From: Nocardioides sp.
GTDB lineage: Bacteria; Actinomycetota; Actinomycetes; Propionibacteriales; Nocardioidaceae
Length of the DNA stretch: 6,996 bases
Reading direction: 5' to 3'
NCBI GenBank assembly: GCA_023252065.1
Contig: JAHEXO010000115.1
Location: 1-6,996, forward strand
Positions 1-5,794 of this stretch are shown in pieces. The position numbers were made by a program, and so were the translations under genes. Numbering within the stretch: the first letter of the stretch is position 1; each line of letters starts with the position of its first letter. The notes under the pieces were generated by a model, which saw only the letters and a program-made list of their open reading frames with translations, had not been told where the DNA came from and ran no database searches.

Positions 1-1
1 G

Positions 2-121
2 CACGCCTGCGACTACACCGCCTGGGGAGGCCCGTTCTTCGACGGCGGCAGCGGCACATACCCGGCACGGAGGCTGATCCCCTGGGGGTCGGCCTCCGTG
101 CCATGTGAGGCCCGAAAATGA
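2..121 (+). CDS. 3' end of an unidentified upstream gene (partial)
   Basis: Reading frame 2 is open from the window edge to a TGA at 119-121 and would encode a 39-residue tail beginning HACDYTAWGGPFFDGG. Third codon positions are almost all C or G up to about base 62, far more so than in the other two forward frames, which suggests a real gene end. From about base 64 the frame runs through a long hairpin (64-102) and third-position bias weakens. The true stop could therefore differ if there is a sequence error, and a frame 3 TGA lies at 75-77 inside the hairpin. I do not recognise the family from so short a tail. The Gly/aromatic-rich composition would fit an exported or enzyme C-terminus, but this is only an impression. 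Confidence 0.35.
   Translation, partial: HACDYTAWGGPFFDGGSGTYPARRLIPWGSASVPCEARK
64..102 (+). terminator. Strong hairpin, probable terminator of the upstream gene
   Basis: GGCACGGAGGC (64-74) pairs perfectly with GCCTCCGTGCC (92-102). The stem continues inward through about six more pairs (two G-T wobbles) to a CCTGG loop. There is no U-tract, which is common for actinobacterial hairpin terminators. It overlaps the last codons of the frame 2 reading frame, so it either sits in the gene tail or shows that the stop is misplaced. Confidence 0.5.
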
Positions 122-123
122 GA

Positions 124-148
124 AGTGGCGAGGGATCCCCTCGCCACT
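124..148 (+). terminator. Perfect 11-bp stem, 3-nt loop hairpin
   Basis: AGTGGCGAGGG (124-134) pairs with CCCTCGCCACT (138-148) around an ATC loop. It begins just after the TGA at 119-121 and ends 19 bases before the RAE-like palindrome. It probably stops upstream transcription and insulates the helR promoter. It could also be an operator or protein-binding palindrome. No U-run follows. Confidence 0.5.
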
Positions 149-167
149 ACCAACGTATAGCGCAGTG

Positions 168-188
168 GGGGCCTTGCGGCAAGACCCC
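168..188 (+). promoter_or_regulatory. Rifamycin-associated element (RAE)-like palindrome upstream of helR
   Basis: GGGG (168-171) and CCCC (185-188) flank CTTG-CGG-CAAG (173-183), with one C/A mismatch (172/184). This is a palindrome of about 21 bases with core TTGCGGCAAG. It matches, from memory, the RAE, an inverted repeat found upstream of rifamycin-inactivating and rifamycin-protection genes (rph, arr, helR and others) in actinobacteria and needed for rifamycin induction. The gene immediately downstream is a HelR-like protein, which independently supports the call. Match to the published consensus was not computed. Confidence 0.8.
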
Positions 189-204
189 TGTCGTCGCACA
201 CAAT
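174..204 (+). promoter_or_regulatory. Candidate helR promoter overlapping the RAE
   Basis: TTGCGG (174-179), inside the RAE core, could serve as a -35 box, with CACAAT (199-204, four of six matches to TATAAT) as -10 after a 19-base spacer. The start would fall near 211, giving a leader of about 33 bases to the GTG. An alternative is TATAGC at 156-161 as -10, without a recognisable -35, which would place the start near 168 so that the RAE becomes the very 5' end of the transcript. The sequence alone does not decide between them. Confidence 0.3.
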
Positions 205-231
205 CGCGGACTCCGACCACACCCCGTTGAC

Positions 232-236
232 GGGAG
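232..236 (+). promoter_or_regulatory. Shine-Dalgarno site setting the helR start
   Basis: GGGAG lies 8 bases before the GTG at 245-247. The upstream in-frame TTG at 227 has no such site and would place GGGAG inside the gene. The site therefore favours GTG 245, giving a protein that begins MNPLQTSAFDL, which is how I remember HelR proteins starting. Confidence 0.65.
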
Positions 237-244
237 CCGCCCTG

Positions 245-2401
245 GTGAACCCTCTGCAGACGAGCGCGTTCGACCTCCACGACCACCCTGCCAAGGCCGA
301 CCCGGCCCTGATCGAGCGCGACGAGCAGCACTTCGCCGCCATCGCGCAGAGCCTCGACGAGACGATCGACGACCTGACCCAGCGCGTCGAGACCGAGCGC
401 AGAGCCCCGGGCGGGACTGGTCAGGAGGCGATGGACCGCGACCTGGAGATCCATCGGCTGACCGCGCGGCTGCGCGCCCTGCGCCGCTTCACCCTCGACG
501 TCTGCCTCGGCCGGGTGGTGGCTGACGGTGAGCCCGACCCGGTCTACATCGGTCGCTTCGGCCTCACCGACCGGTACGGCCGCCGGCTCCTCGTCGACTG
601 GCGCTCTTCGGCGGCGGAGCCGTTCTTCGCCGCGACCCACGCCCACTCGATGGGGCTGGTGAGCCGCCGACGCTACCGGTGGGCACGCGGCCGGGTCACC
701 GACTACTGGGAGGAGGTTTTCACCCCCGACGGCCTCGAGGGACATGCGGCGCTCGACGACCAGTCCGCCTTCATCGCCAGCCTGGGCGGCGCCAGGTCGG
801 GACGGATGCGCGACGTGCTGGGCACGATCCAGGCAGACCAGGACGCCATCGTCCGCGCGGGTTCAGGCGGTGCCCTGGTCGTCGACGGCGGGCCCGGTAC
901 CGGCAAGACGGTCGTCGCACTGCACCGCGCGGCATACCTGCTCTACTCCGACCCCCACGTCGGCCAGAGCCGCGGGGGCGTCCTCGTCGTCGGGCCGCAC
1001 CAGCCCTACCTGGCCTACGTCGCCGACGTGCTTCCCGGCCTCGGCGAGGAAGGCGTGCAGACCTGCACCCTGCGCGACCTCCTGCCCGAGGGCGCAACGG
1101 CACCGGCCGAGCCCGACCCGGAGGTGGCGCGGCTCAAGGCCAGCGCCGACATGGTCAAGGCGATCGAGCCCGCTGTGCGCCTCTACGAGGAGCCGCCGAC
1201 GGAGGGCCTGGAGGTCGGCACCCCCTGGGGCGACGTCTGGCTGAGCGCCGACGACTGGGCCGAGGCCTTCGACTCGCTGGAGCCCGGGCAGTCGCACAAC
1301 GAGGGCCGCGACGAGGTCTGGGAGGAGCTGCTGACGATCCTCGTGGACAAGCACGAGGTCGGTCCGGACGACGACGACGTCTCCGAAGACCTGGTACGAC
1401 GCGCGCTCGCGCGCCACGCCGAGCTGGTCGAGACCTTCAACCGGGCTTGGCCGCTGATCGACGCGACCGACCTGGTCGGCGACCTGTGGTCGGTGCCGGC
1501 CTACCTCCGGATGTGCGCACCGTGGCTCGAGCCCGACCAGGTGCGGCTCCTGCAGCGGGCCGACCCGCAGGCGTGGACCAGCTCCGACCTCCCGCTCTTG
1601 GACGCCGCTCGGCAACGGCTCGGCGACCCGGAGGCCTCACGGCGCCGACGTCGCCGGCAGGCTGCGGCAGCGGCCGACCGCGAGCAGATGTCCCAGGTGG
1701 TCGACCACCTGATCGCGACCGACGACTCGGACATGCACGTGATGTCGATGCTGCGGGGCCAGGACCTCCAGGCCGCCCTGGCCGAGGACGACGTCCGCCC
1801 CCGCCGGTCGGCGGACGTGCTCGCGGGACCGTTCGCTCACGTCATCGTGGACGAGGCGCAGGAGCTGACCGACGCCGAGTGGCAGATGCTGCTCCTCCGC
1901 TGTCCTTCCCGGAGCTTCACCGTCGTCGGCGACCGGGCCCAGGCCCGGCACGGGTTCACGGAGTCGTGGCAGGAACGGCTCGCGCGGGTCGGTCTGGACG
2001 GTGTCGAGCTGGCCGCTCTCAGCATCAACTACCGCACGCCGGCCGAGGTGATGGCCGAGGCCGAGCCGGTCATCCGGGCTGTGTTGCCCGACGCCAACGT
2101 GCCCACCTCCATCCGGCAGACCGGCATCCCCGTGGTGCACGCGCCCACGACCGAGCTGGACTCGATCCTCGAGGCGTGGCTCTCGGCCAACCCAGAAGGT
2201 GTGGGCTGTGTGGTCGGTGGGGCTGTCCAGGAGACGCACCGCATCAGAGCGCTGACCCCAGAGCTCACCAAGGGCCTCGAGTTCGACCTCGTTGTGATCG
2301 TCGACCCGGAGTCCTTCGGCGACGGCATCGAAGGGGCCGTCGACCGCTACGTCGCGATGACGCGCACCACCCGACAGCTCGTCGTCCTCGGCGACGACTG
2401 A
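245..2401 (+). CDS. helR: HelR: HelD-family RNA polymerase-displacing helicase-like protein, rifamycin resistance
   Basis: Predicted cytoplasmic ATPase of 718 residues that binds RNA polymerase. HelD-family proteins release stalled polymerase from nucleic acid, and the actinobacterial HelR branch also displaces rifamycin from the beta subunit. Visible in order: a charged, probably coiled-coil N-terminal arm (about 20-90) that in HelD enters the secondary channel; Walker A GPGTGKT at 216-222 (Lys221); a long insertion (about 260-440, with an Asp run at 375-378) corresponding to the HelD-specific domain; a segment with Arg466-471; Walker B VDEAQE at 535-540; motif III GDRAQ at 562-566; NYR at 595-597; TKGLEFD at 675-681; and the UvrD-like motif VI YVAMTR at 702-707. 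All ATPase motifs are intact and length is normal for the family. GTG 245 is chosen over TTG 227 for its GGGAG site. The upstream RAE supports helR over a generic HelD housekeeping paralogue. It is apparently monocistronic, as the next gene has its own promoter. Confidence 0.93.
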   Translation: MNPLQTSAFDLHDHPAKADPALIERDEQHFAAIAQSLDETIDDLTQRVETERRAPGGTGQEAMDRDLEIHRLTARLRALRRFTLDVCLGRVVADGEPDPVYIGRFGLTDRYGRRLLVDWRSSAAEPFFAATHAHSMGLVSRRRYRWARGRVTDYWEEVFTPDGLEGHAALDDQSAFIASLGGARSGRMRDVLGTIQADQDAIVRAGSGGALVVDGGPGTGKTVVALHRAAYLLYSDPHVGQSRGGVLVVGPHQPYLAYVADVLPGLGEEGVQTCTLRDLLPEGATAPAEPDPEVARLKASADMVKAIEPAVRLYEEPPTEGLEVGTPWGDVWLSADDWAEAFDSLEPGQSHNEGRDEVWEELLTILVDKHEVGPDDDDVSEDLVRRALARHAELVETFNRAWPLIDATDLVGDLWSVPAYLRMCAPWLEPDQVRLLQRADPQAWTSSDLPLLDAARQRLGDPEASRRRRRRQAAAAADREQMSQVVDHLIATDDSDMHVMSMLRGQDLQAALAEDDVRPRRSADVLAGPFAHVIVDEAQELTDAEWQMLLLRCPSRSFTVVGDRAQARHGFTESWQERLARVGLDGVELAALSINYRTPAEVMAEAEPVIRAVLPDANVPTSIRQTGIPVVHAPTTELDSILEAWLSANPEGVGCVVGGAVQETHRIRALTPELTKGLEFDLVVIVDPESFGDGIEGAVDRYVAMTRTTRQLVVLGDD

Positions 2402-2428
2402 CGCCGTTGAGAGTGGTCTAGACAATGC

Positions 2429-2458
2429 TTGACTTCTGATTGTTAGAAGTCTAATAAT
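2429..2458 (+). promoter_or_regulatory. Near-consensus housekeeping-type promoter for the 2494 gene
   Basis: TTGACT (2429-2434, five of six matches to TTGACA) and AATAAT (2453-2458, five of six matches to TATAAT) are separated by 18 bases, in an AT-rich island that stands out in this GC-rich window. The predicted start is about 2465, leaving a leader of about 30 bases with AGGAGG at 2483-2488. The large palindrome at 2435-2462 fills the spacer and covers the -10, so a bound dimer would block the promoter. Confidence 0.75.
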
Positions 2459-2462
2459 CAGA
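2435..2462 (+). promoter_or_regulatory. 28-bp palindromic operator, probably bound by the downstream MarR protein
   Basis: Arms TCTGATTGTTAGA (2435-2447) and TCTAATAATCAGA (2450-2462) are inverted repeats matching at 12 of 13 positions around a central AG (mismatch 2442/2455). Its core TTAGA-AG-TCTAA looks like a MarR-family site. It occupies the spacer and -10 of the promoter, the usual place for a repressor site. Binding by the protein encoded at 2889-3353 is inferred from proximity and family habit, not shown. Confidence 0.75.
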
Positions 2463-2493
2463 GCACAGCGGCATCACCCAACAGGAGGCAGAC

Positions 2494-2769
2494 ATGACCA
2501 CATTGGCGGTGCGACACACGGTGGAGGACTTCGACCAGTGGAGCACGGGCTTCAAGGAGCACGGCGAGGTACGCCGTAGCCACGGCGCCACCGGCGACCG
2601 CGTGCTGCGCGACGGCAACCAGGTGCTGGCACTCATCGACTTCCCGGACACTGCCTCGGCGGCGGCCTTCCAGGCGGACCCGAGCCTGCGAGACGCCATG
2701 CAGCACGCGGGCGTCGTCGGCGCGCCCGACATCAGCGTCTGGACCGAGAGCTCCCAGGAGCAGTACTGA
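2494..2769 (+). CDS. Small dimeric alpha/beta-barrel (ABM/DUF-type) protein
   Basis: A 91-residue soluble protein with no signal peptide or membrane segment. The pattern MTTLAVRHTVEDFDQW...VLRDGNQVLALIDFPDTASAAAFQADPSLRDAM...ISVW gives beta-alpha-beta-beta-alpha-beta. This resembles the ferredoxin-like dimeric alpha/beta-barrel superfamily, which includes antibiotic-biosynthesis monooxygenases, cyclases and several uncharacterised families. The Asp-Trp after strand 1 and the DFPD-A..F segment are typical of small stand-alone members. No catalytic residue can be assigned, so monooxygenase activity is only one possibility. The start is clear: ATG 5 bases after AGGAGG (2483-2488). It is led by the palindrome-controlled promoter and followed by marR, so it is probably the regulated target of that repressor, perhaps in response to a phenolic, quinone or other small-molecule stress (inference). 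Confidence 0.85.
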   Translation: MTTLAVRHTVEDFDQWSTGFKEHGEVRRSHGATGDRVLRDGNQVLALIDFPDTASAAAFQADPSLRDAMQHAGVVGAPDISVWTESSQEQY

Positions 2770-2794
2770 ACGCGCGGCACACTCCCTCGGGTCA

Positions 2795-2821
2795 GAGGGG
2801 CTCCCGCACCGGGAGCCCTTC
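2795..2821 (+). terminator. 12-bp hairpin between the 2494 gene and marR
   Basis: GAGGGGCTCCCG (2795-2806) pairs with CGGGAGCCCTTC (2810-2821), one G-T wobble, with a CAC loop. It lies 25 bases after the TGA at 2767-2769 and ends with a short CTTC rather than a U-run. It is probably a terminator or partial terminator that lowers marR expression relative to the first gene. If marR really starts upstream (see the marR entry) the hairpin lies inside its coding region and the terminator reading weakens. Confidence 0.5.
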
Positions 2822-2888
2822 GTCGCGCGCCGGGCAGACCGGCGCCTTCGAAGCGGAGTTCCCGGGCCTCAGCGAGTCGGCCAACCAG

Positions 2889-3353
2889 GTGGCGATGGAG
2901 CTGGTCCGCTCGAGTGAAGCGCTGCTCACCGCCACCGACCGCGTCGTCCACGACCACCGGCTGTCCCGGGGCGGTCGCGAGGCTCTCGCCGTGCTCGAGG
3001 GCGCAGGTGAGCCCCTCTCCCCCACCACCATCGCCGAGCGGCTGATGGTGACCACGGCCAGTGTCACCTCCCTCCTCGACACCCTCGAACGACGCGGGCT
3101 GCTCACGCGGGAGAACGACCCCAGCGACCGGCGCAAGCTGCTCGTGACGCTCACCGACGACGGGCGTGCCCTGGTCGACCGGTTCCTGCCCGAGATCGTG
3201 GCGTTGCAGACGGCCGTGATGGCCACCCTCACCGAGGCTCAGCGTCAGCAGCTTCATCGCCTGCTGACCAAGGTCCACGCCGGTGTGGCCGACGTCGACC
3301 CGGACATCGTCGCCCAGGAGGCTCCCCGGCGAGGGCGACGCCGTAGCGGCTGA
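2889..3353 (+). CDS. MarR-family winged-helix transcriptional repressor (start uncertain)
   Basis: The 154-residue product from GTG 2889 shows the MarR fold. A dimerisation helix is followed by the helix-turn-helix and recognition helix around residues 45-68 (SPTTIAERLMVTTASVTSLLDTL). Next is the wing with the family signature D80-R-R-K...LT-D-D-G92, then C-terminal dimerisation helices and a basic tail ending RRGRRRSG. The start is doubtful. GTG 2889 has no Shine-Dalgarno site and cuts into the first helix. In-frame codons upstream (2838-2888, TGAFEAEFPGLSESANQ) have strong G/C third positions and resemble MarR N-termini I know, yet no in-frame ATG, GTG or TTG lies between 2766 and 2889. A CTG at 2766, overlapping the previous stop as CTGA and 5 bases after AGGAG (2756-2760), would give 195 residues. 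It probably represses the promoter at 2429-2458, and thus itself, through the 28-bp palindrome. Confidence 0.92.
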   Translation: MAMELVRSSEALLTATDRVVHDHRLSRGGREALAVLEGAGEPLSPTTIAERLMVTTASVTSLLDTLERRGLLTRENDPSDRRKLLVTLTDDGRALVDRFLPEIVALQTAVMATLTEAQRQQLHRLLTKVHAGVADVDPDIVAQEAPRRGRRRSG

Positions 3354-3370
3354 CCACCGCGAGGCCCGGA

Positions 3371-3952
3371 CTACCCCGGCTCCTCCCAGGTGTCTTCCTG
3401 GAGAGGACGCTCGGCGGCGTCCCTCGCCTGGATGCCCCTGCGCGCCGCGGAGACGAGGATCCGGATCCCGGCACCCACGACGATCAGGTTGACCATCATC
3501 TGGGCCGTGACCAGCAAGCGCATGCTGTCGGTCTTCGCGACGATGTCACCGAACCCGACGGTCGCGAAGACCGTGACGGTGAAGTAGAGCGCCGACGCGT
3601 GGTCGAGCGGCTCGTTGAACGTCGACGGGTCGCTGAACGAGCCGGACAGGTAGACCCGCGCGAAGATCAGCAGGTAGAGCGGCACCAGGATCCCGAGCGC
3701 CACGACGGCGCGCAGGATCGGGTAGTCCGAGTTGATGATGGCCGGCACCTGGAGCCCGACGACCAGGGTGAACAGGCCGAGCTCCAGGAGCAGCCACGGG
3801 AGGTCGGAGCCGGGGCCGCGGCCGTTGGTCGGGACCAGGAAGTAGATCGCGCCCAGCACAGCCATCGACACCGCGATCTGGATGGCGGCGCGTAGGCCCA
3901 GCCGCCACGCGGTCGGGCGCGGCGCGGCCGCCGACGGATCGGAGTTCTTCAC
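3371..3952 (-). CDS. Small potassium-channel family membrane protein
   Basis: The 193-residue integral membrane protein has hydrophobic segments at about 20-40, 52-72 and 80-102, a pore helix at about 117-130, the selectivity filter TVGFGD at residues 131-136 (bases 3545-3562) and a last membrane helix at about 143-168. The filter is the hallmark of K+ channels (Pfam Ion_trans_2), and GFG in place of GYG is a common functional variant. There is no RCK/TrkA-N regulatory domain, and the C-terminal tail is short and charged. A tetramer passing K+ across the plasma membrane is expected. GTG at 3952-3950 is chosen because AGGAG (complement of 3963-3967) lies 10 bases upstream. The open frame continues to 4147, but that extension is Pro/Gly/Arg-rich and unlike a channel N-terminus. 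Its 3' end converges on marR with 17 bases between stops and no clear terminator. The stop is TAG. Confidence 0.88.
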   Translation of the reverse strand: MKNSDPSAAAPRPTAWRLGLRAAIQIAVSMAVLGAIYFLVPTNGRGPGSDLPWLLLELGLFTLVVGLQVPAIINSDYPILRAVVALGILVPLYLLIFARVYLSGSFSDPSTFNEPLDHASALYFTVTVFATVGFGDIVAKTDSMRLLVTAQMMVNLIVVGAGIRILVSAARRGIQARDAAERPLQEDTWEEPG

Positions 3953-3977
3953 AGCACCGAGTCTCCTGCCAGTGTCA

Positions 3978-3995
3978 CGTGGCACCGCTGCCACG
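3978..3995. repeat. Inverted repeat upstream of the channel gene
   Basis: CGTGGCA and TGCCACG form a perfect 7-bp inverted repeat around CCGC, 26 bases upstream of the channel GTG start. It could be an operator for the minus-strand gene or a hairpin in its leader. No convincing -35/-10 pair was found for either strand in the 236-base divergent spacer (3953-4188). Confidence 0.35.
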
Positions 3996-4112
3996 ACGTA
4001 TGGGGTGATGGTCCCGGATCCACCGGCAGGGTACGAGAGGCCTTCGTCCTCCGCCAGGCGACGTCCTGGGGGGCGCTGGGCGCGAGTGTCCACGCCCTCG
4101 TCGCCCGGTGTT

Positions 4113-4130
4113 GTCGGTGGGGTCACCGAC
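4113..4130. repeat. Inverted repeat upstream of the PhoX-like gene
   Basis: GTCGGTG and CACCGAC form a perfect 7-bp inverted repeat around GGGT, ending 58 bases before the ATG at 4189. It is a candidate operator for the PhoX-like gene. A single GGTCACC within it resembles one unit of an actinobacterial PHO box, but the required tandem repeats are not visible, so PhoP control is not claimed. Confidence 0.3.
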
Positions 4131-4188
4131 CGGCCACCCGGCGCCACCAGGATCCGGAAGGTCAGACCCGAACCCTGGAAGGAACCCG

Positions 4189-5781
4189 ATGAAGCGTGTC
4201 CTGTGGGCTTTGCCCGTGGCCGTCGTGGCGGCCAGTGTGGCGACCGTCGCGTCCGCGCAACCGCCGAGCGCTCCCGCGTTCACCGGACTGTCTACTGCCA
4301 ACACCACGTCGCCCGGCTACGCGCCGGCGAGCCGGCTCTCCCCGGAGCTGTCCCAGACGGTGGTCGCGCAGGGGGCGATGAAGCTCGAGAACCCCTCGGC
4401 TCAGATCGCCTACTACGGCTACGACGGCGACCAGGTGAACGCGGCCGGCGAACCGCTGATGGTGCCGCTGCCCGGCGCCCCGACGGTCGAGGCGCACAAG
4501 ACCGAGCCCGACAAGAACACCTACCTGGTGTTCAAGAAGGGCCTCGGCGGTGCGGACCCGAGCTACGACTACGGCACCCACTTCCTCTACCAGGGCCACG
4601 AGAGCGGGACCCCCGGCTACCTCACGCGTATCAACCTGGACGCCGACGCCGCGCACCGGGTGACCCTGATGGCGACCATCCCCACCGGTGACATAGACGG
4701 CAGCACCTGGGACCCCTGGGCCCAGCGGCTCCTGCTGACCACCGAGAACGCGAGCGCCCCGACGTACGCCGCCACCGCCGACTACCCCTCCACCGTCACC
4801 GACGTCTCCGGAGCCCTCGGGCGCGGCGGCTACGAAGGCGTGCAGAACGACTCGGCCGGCGACGTCTGGCTCGTCGAGGACATCGGCGGAGCCAAGAAGA
4901 AGGACGCGGCCGGTGCCAACACCGCCGCGAAGATCCCCAACAGCTACCTCTACCGCTACGTGCCGGCGACCCCGGGTGACCTGGTGAACGGGCGTCTGCA
5001 GGTGCTGCAGGTCGAGAACGCAGCCGGTCAGCCGATCACCCAGGCGAGCCAGACCGCGCTCAACAGCGCCGACCAGCTGGCCCTGCACACCTACGGCGCC
5101 ACCTTCGACACCACATGGGTGACGATCCACGACACCGCGACGGACGGCCACGCGTCGTTCAACGCCAACGCCCTGGCGCTGGCTCAGGGCGGTACGCCGT
5201 TCAAGCGGCCCTAGAACGGGGTCTTCCGCCCCGGGTCCCACTTCGGGCAGTTCTTCTTCGACGAGACCGGCGACACCGATGCGACCAGCCCGGAGAACGA
5301 CACGGCCGGCGGCTGGGGCTCGGTCTTCGAGCTGCGCCAGTCGGGCCCGAGTGCGTCGCACGGCACGCTGTCGCTGTTCTACAAGGCCGACGAGGCCACC
5401 TCGAGCTTCGACAACGTGACCTTCTTGTCGAAGAACCTGGTGACGTTCGTCCAGGACGCCGGTGACACCCTCCACACGCAGGCCAACGCCCTCGACTCCG
5501 GCTGGGTCTTCGACGTCACCCGCGACTATGGGCAGGCGGGCACCGAGCCGGTCCGCTGGCTCGCGGAGGGTCGCGACCCGTCGGCCACGATCGACTCCGC
5601 CACCCCCACCGGGAACGACGGGGACAACGAGATCACCGGCGTCCATGTCTCCGACGGCGACCCGACCGCGGGAGGGATCCTCGGAGCGAAGACGCCGGAG
5701 CTGAAAAACCCGAAGTGGCGCTGGTTCTACACCCAGCAGCACGGCGACAACACCACGTACGAGGTCACGCTCAACCGCTGA
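4189..5781 (+). pseudogene. Secreted PhoX/DUF839-like phosphatase-type gene interrupted by an in-frame amber codon
   Basis: One frame runs from ATG 4189 (AAGGA at 4179-4183, 5-base spacing) to TGA 5779-5781, 530 sense codons long if the TAG at 5212-5214 (codon 342) is read through. Residues 1-23 are a Sec signal peptide (MKRVLWALPVAVVAASVATVASA, cut before Gln24), with no twin-arginine motif. Blocks recalling the DUF839/PhoX beta-propeller family are: GTHFLYQGHE (129-138), GSTWDPW (171-177), TTEN (184-187), YEGVQND (215-221), VEDIGG (229-234), FKRP just before the stop and FFFDETGD (355-362) after it. PhoX enzymes are Fe/Ca-dependent extracytoplasmic phosphatases. This specific activity is not proven, and the family holds many uncharacterised members. 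Reading frame and codon bias are unbroken on both sides of the TAG, so the lesion is a single substitution, probably from GAG (Glu). Translation should stop at 341 residues, losing the C-terminal third. A sequencing error or amber readthrough are alternatives. Confidence 0.82.
5212..5214 (+). other. Premature amber codon within the PhoX-like reading frame
   Basis: The context is AAG CGG CCC TAG AAC GGG GTC, reading K-R-P-stop-N-G-V. Related proteins, as I remember them, have K-R-P-E-N-G here, so a G-to-T change in GAG explains it. Downstream, 189 further sense codons continue in the same frame with the same codon bias. A 5-bp stem CGGGG/CCCCG (5217-5221/5229-5233) follows 2 bases later. Confidence 0.9.
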
Positions 5782-5794
5782 GCAGGGCTGCCCA

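Noticed and set aside
118..525. ATG-started frame passing through the RAE and into helR, possible leader peptide
   Set aside because: It has no Shine-Dalgarno site, runs deep into helR out of frame, and its Arg/Pro-rich translation is the usual shadow of the helR frame.
863..1615. A 250-codon minus-strand frame opposite helR
   Set aside because: Antisense shadow with no recognisable motif or ribosome site.
679..2421. A 580-codon plus-strand frame inside helR
   Set aside because: It is an alternative-frame shadow of helR, Arg/Gly/Pro-rich with no domain, while the helR frame carries every ATPase motif.
3308..3340. Inverted repeat CGTCGCCC/GGGCGACG near the 3' end of marR as a terminator
   Set aside because: It lies wholly inside the marR coding region with a 17-base loop and no U-run, so chance pairing in GC-rich DNA is more likely.
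4121..4127. GGTCACC as part of a PHO box controlling the PhoX-like gene
   Set aside because: Only one heptamer is present. A PHO box needs tandem direct repeats, which are not visible here.
3953..4147. N-terminal extension of the potassium channel to an ATG at 4147
   Set aside because: The extra 65 residues are Pro/Gly/Arg-rich, whereas GTG 3952 has an AGGAG site 10 bases upstream and gives a normal channel N-terminus.
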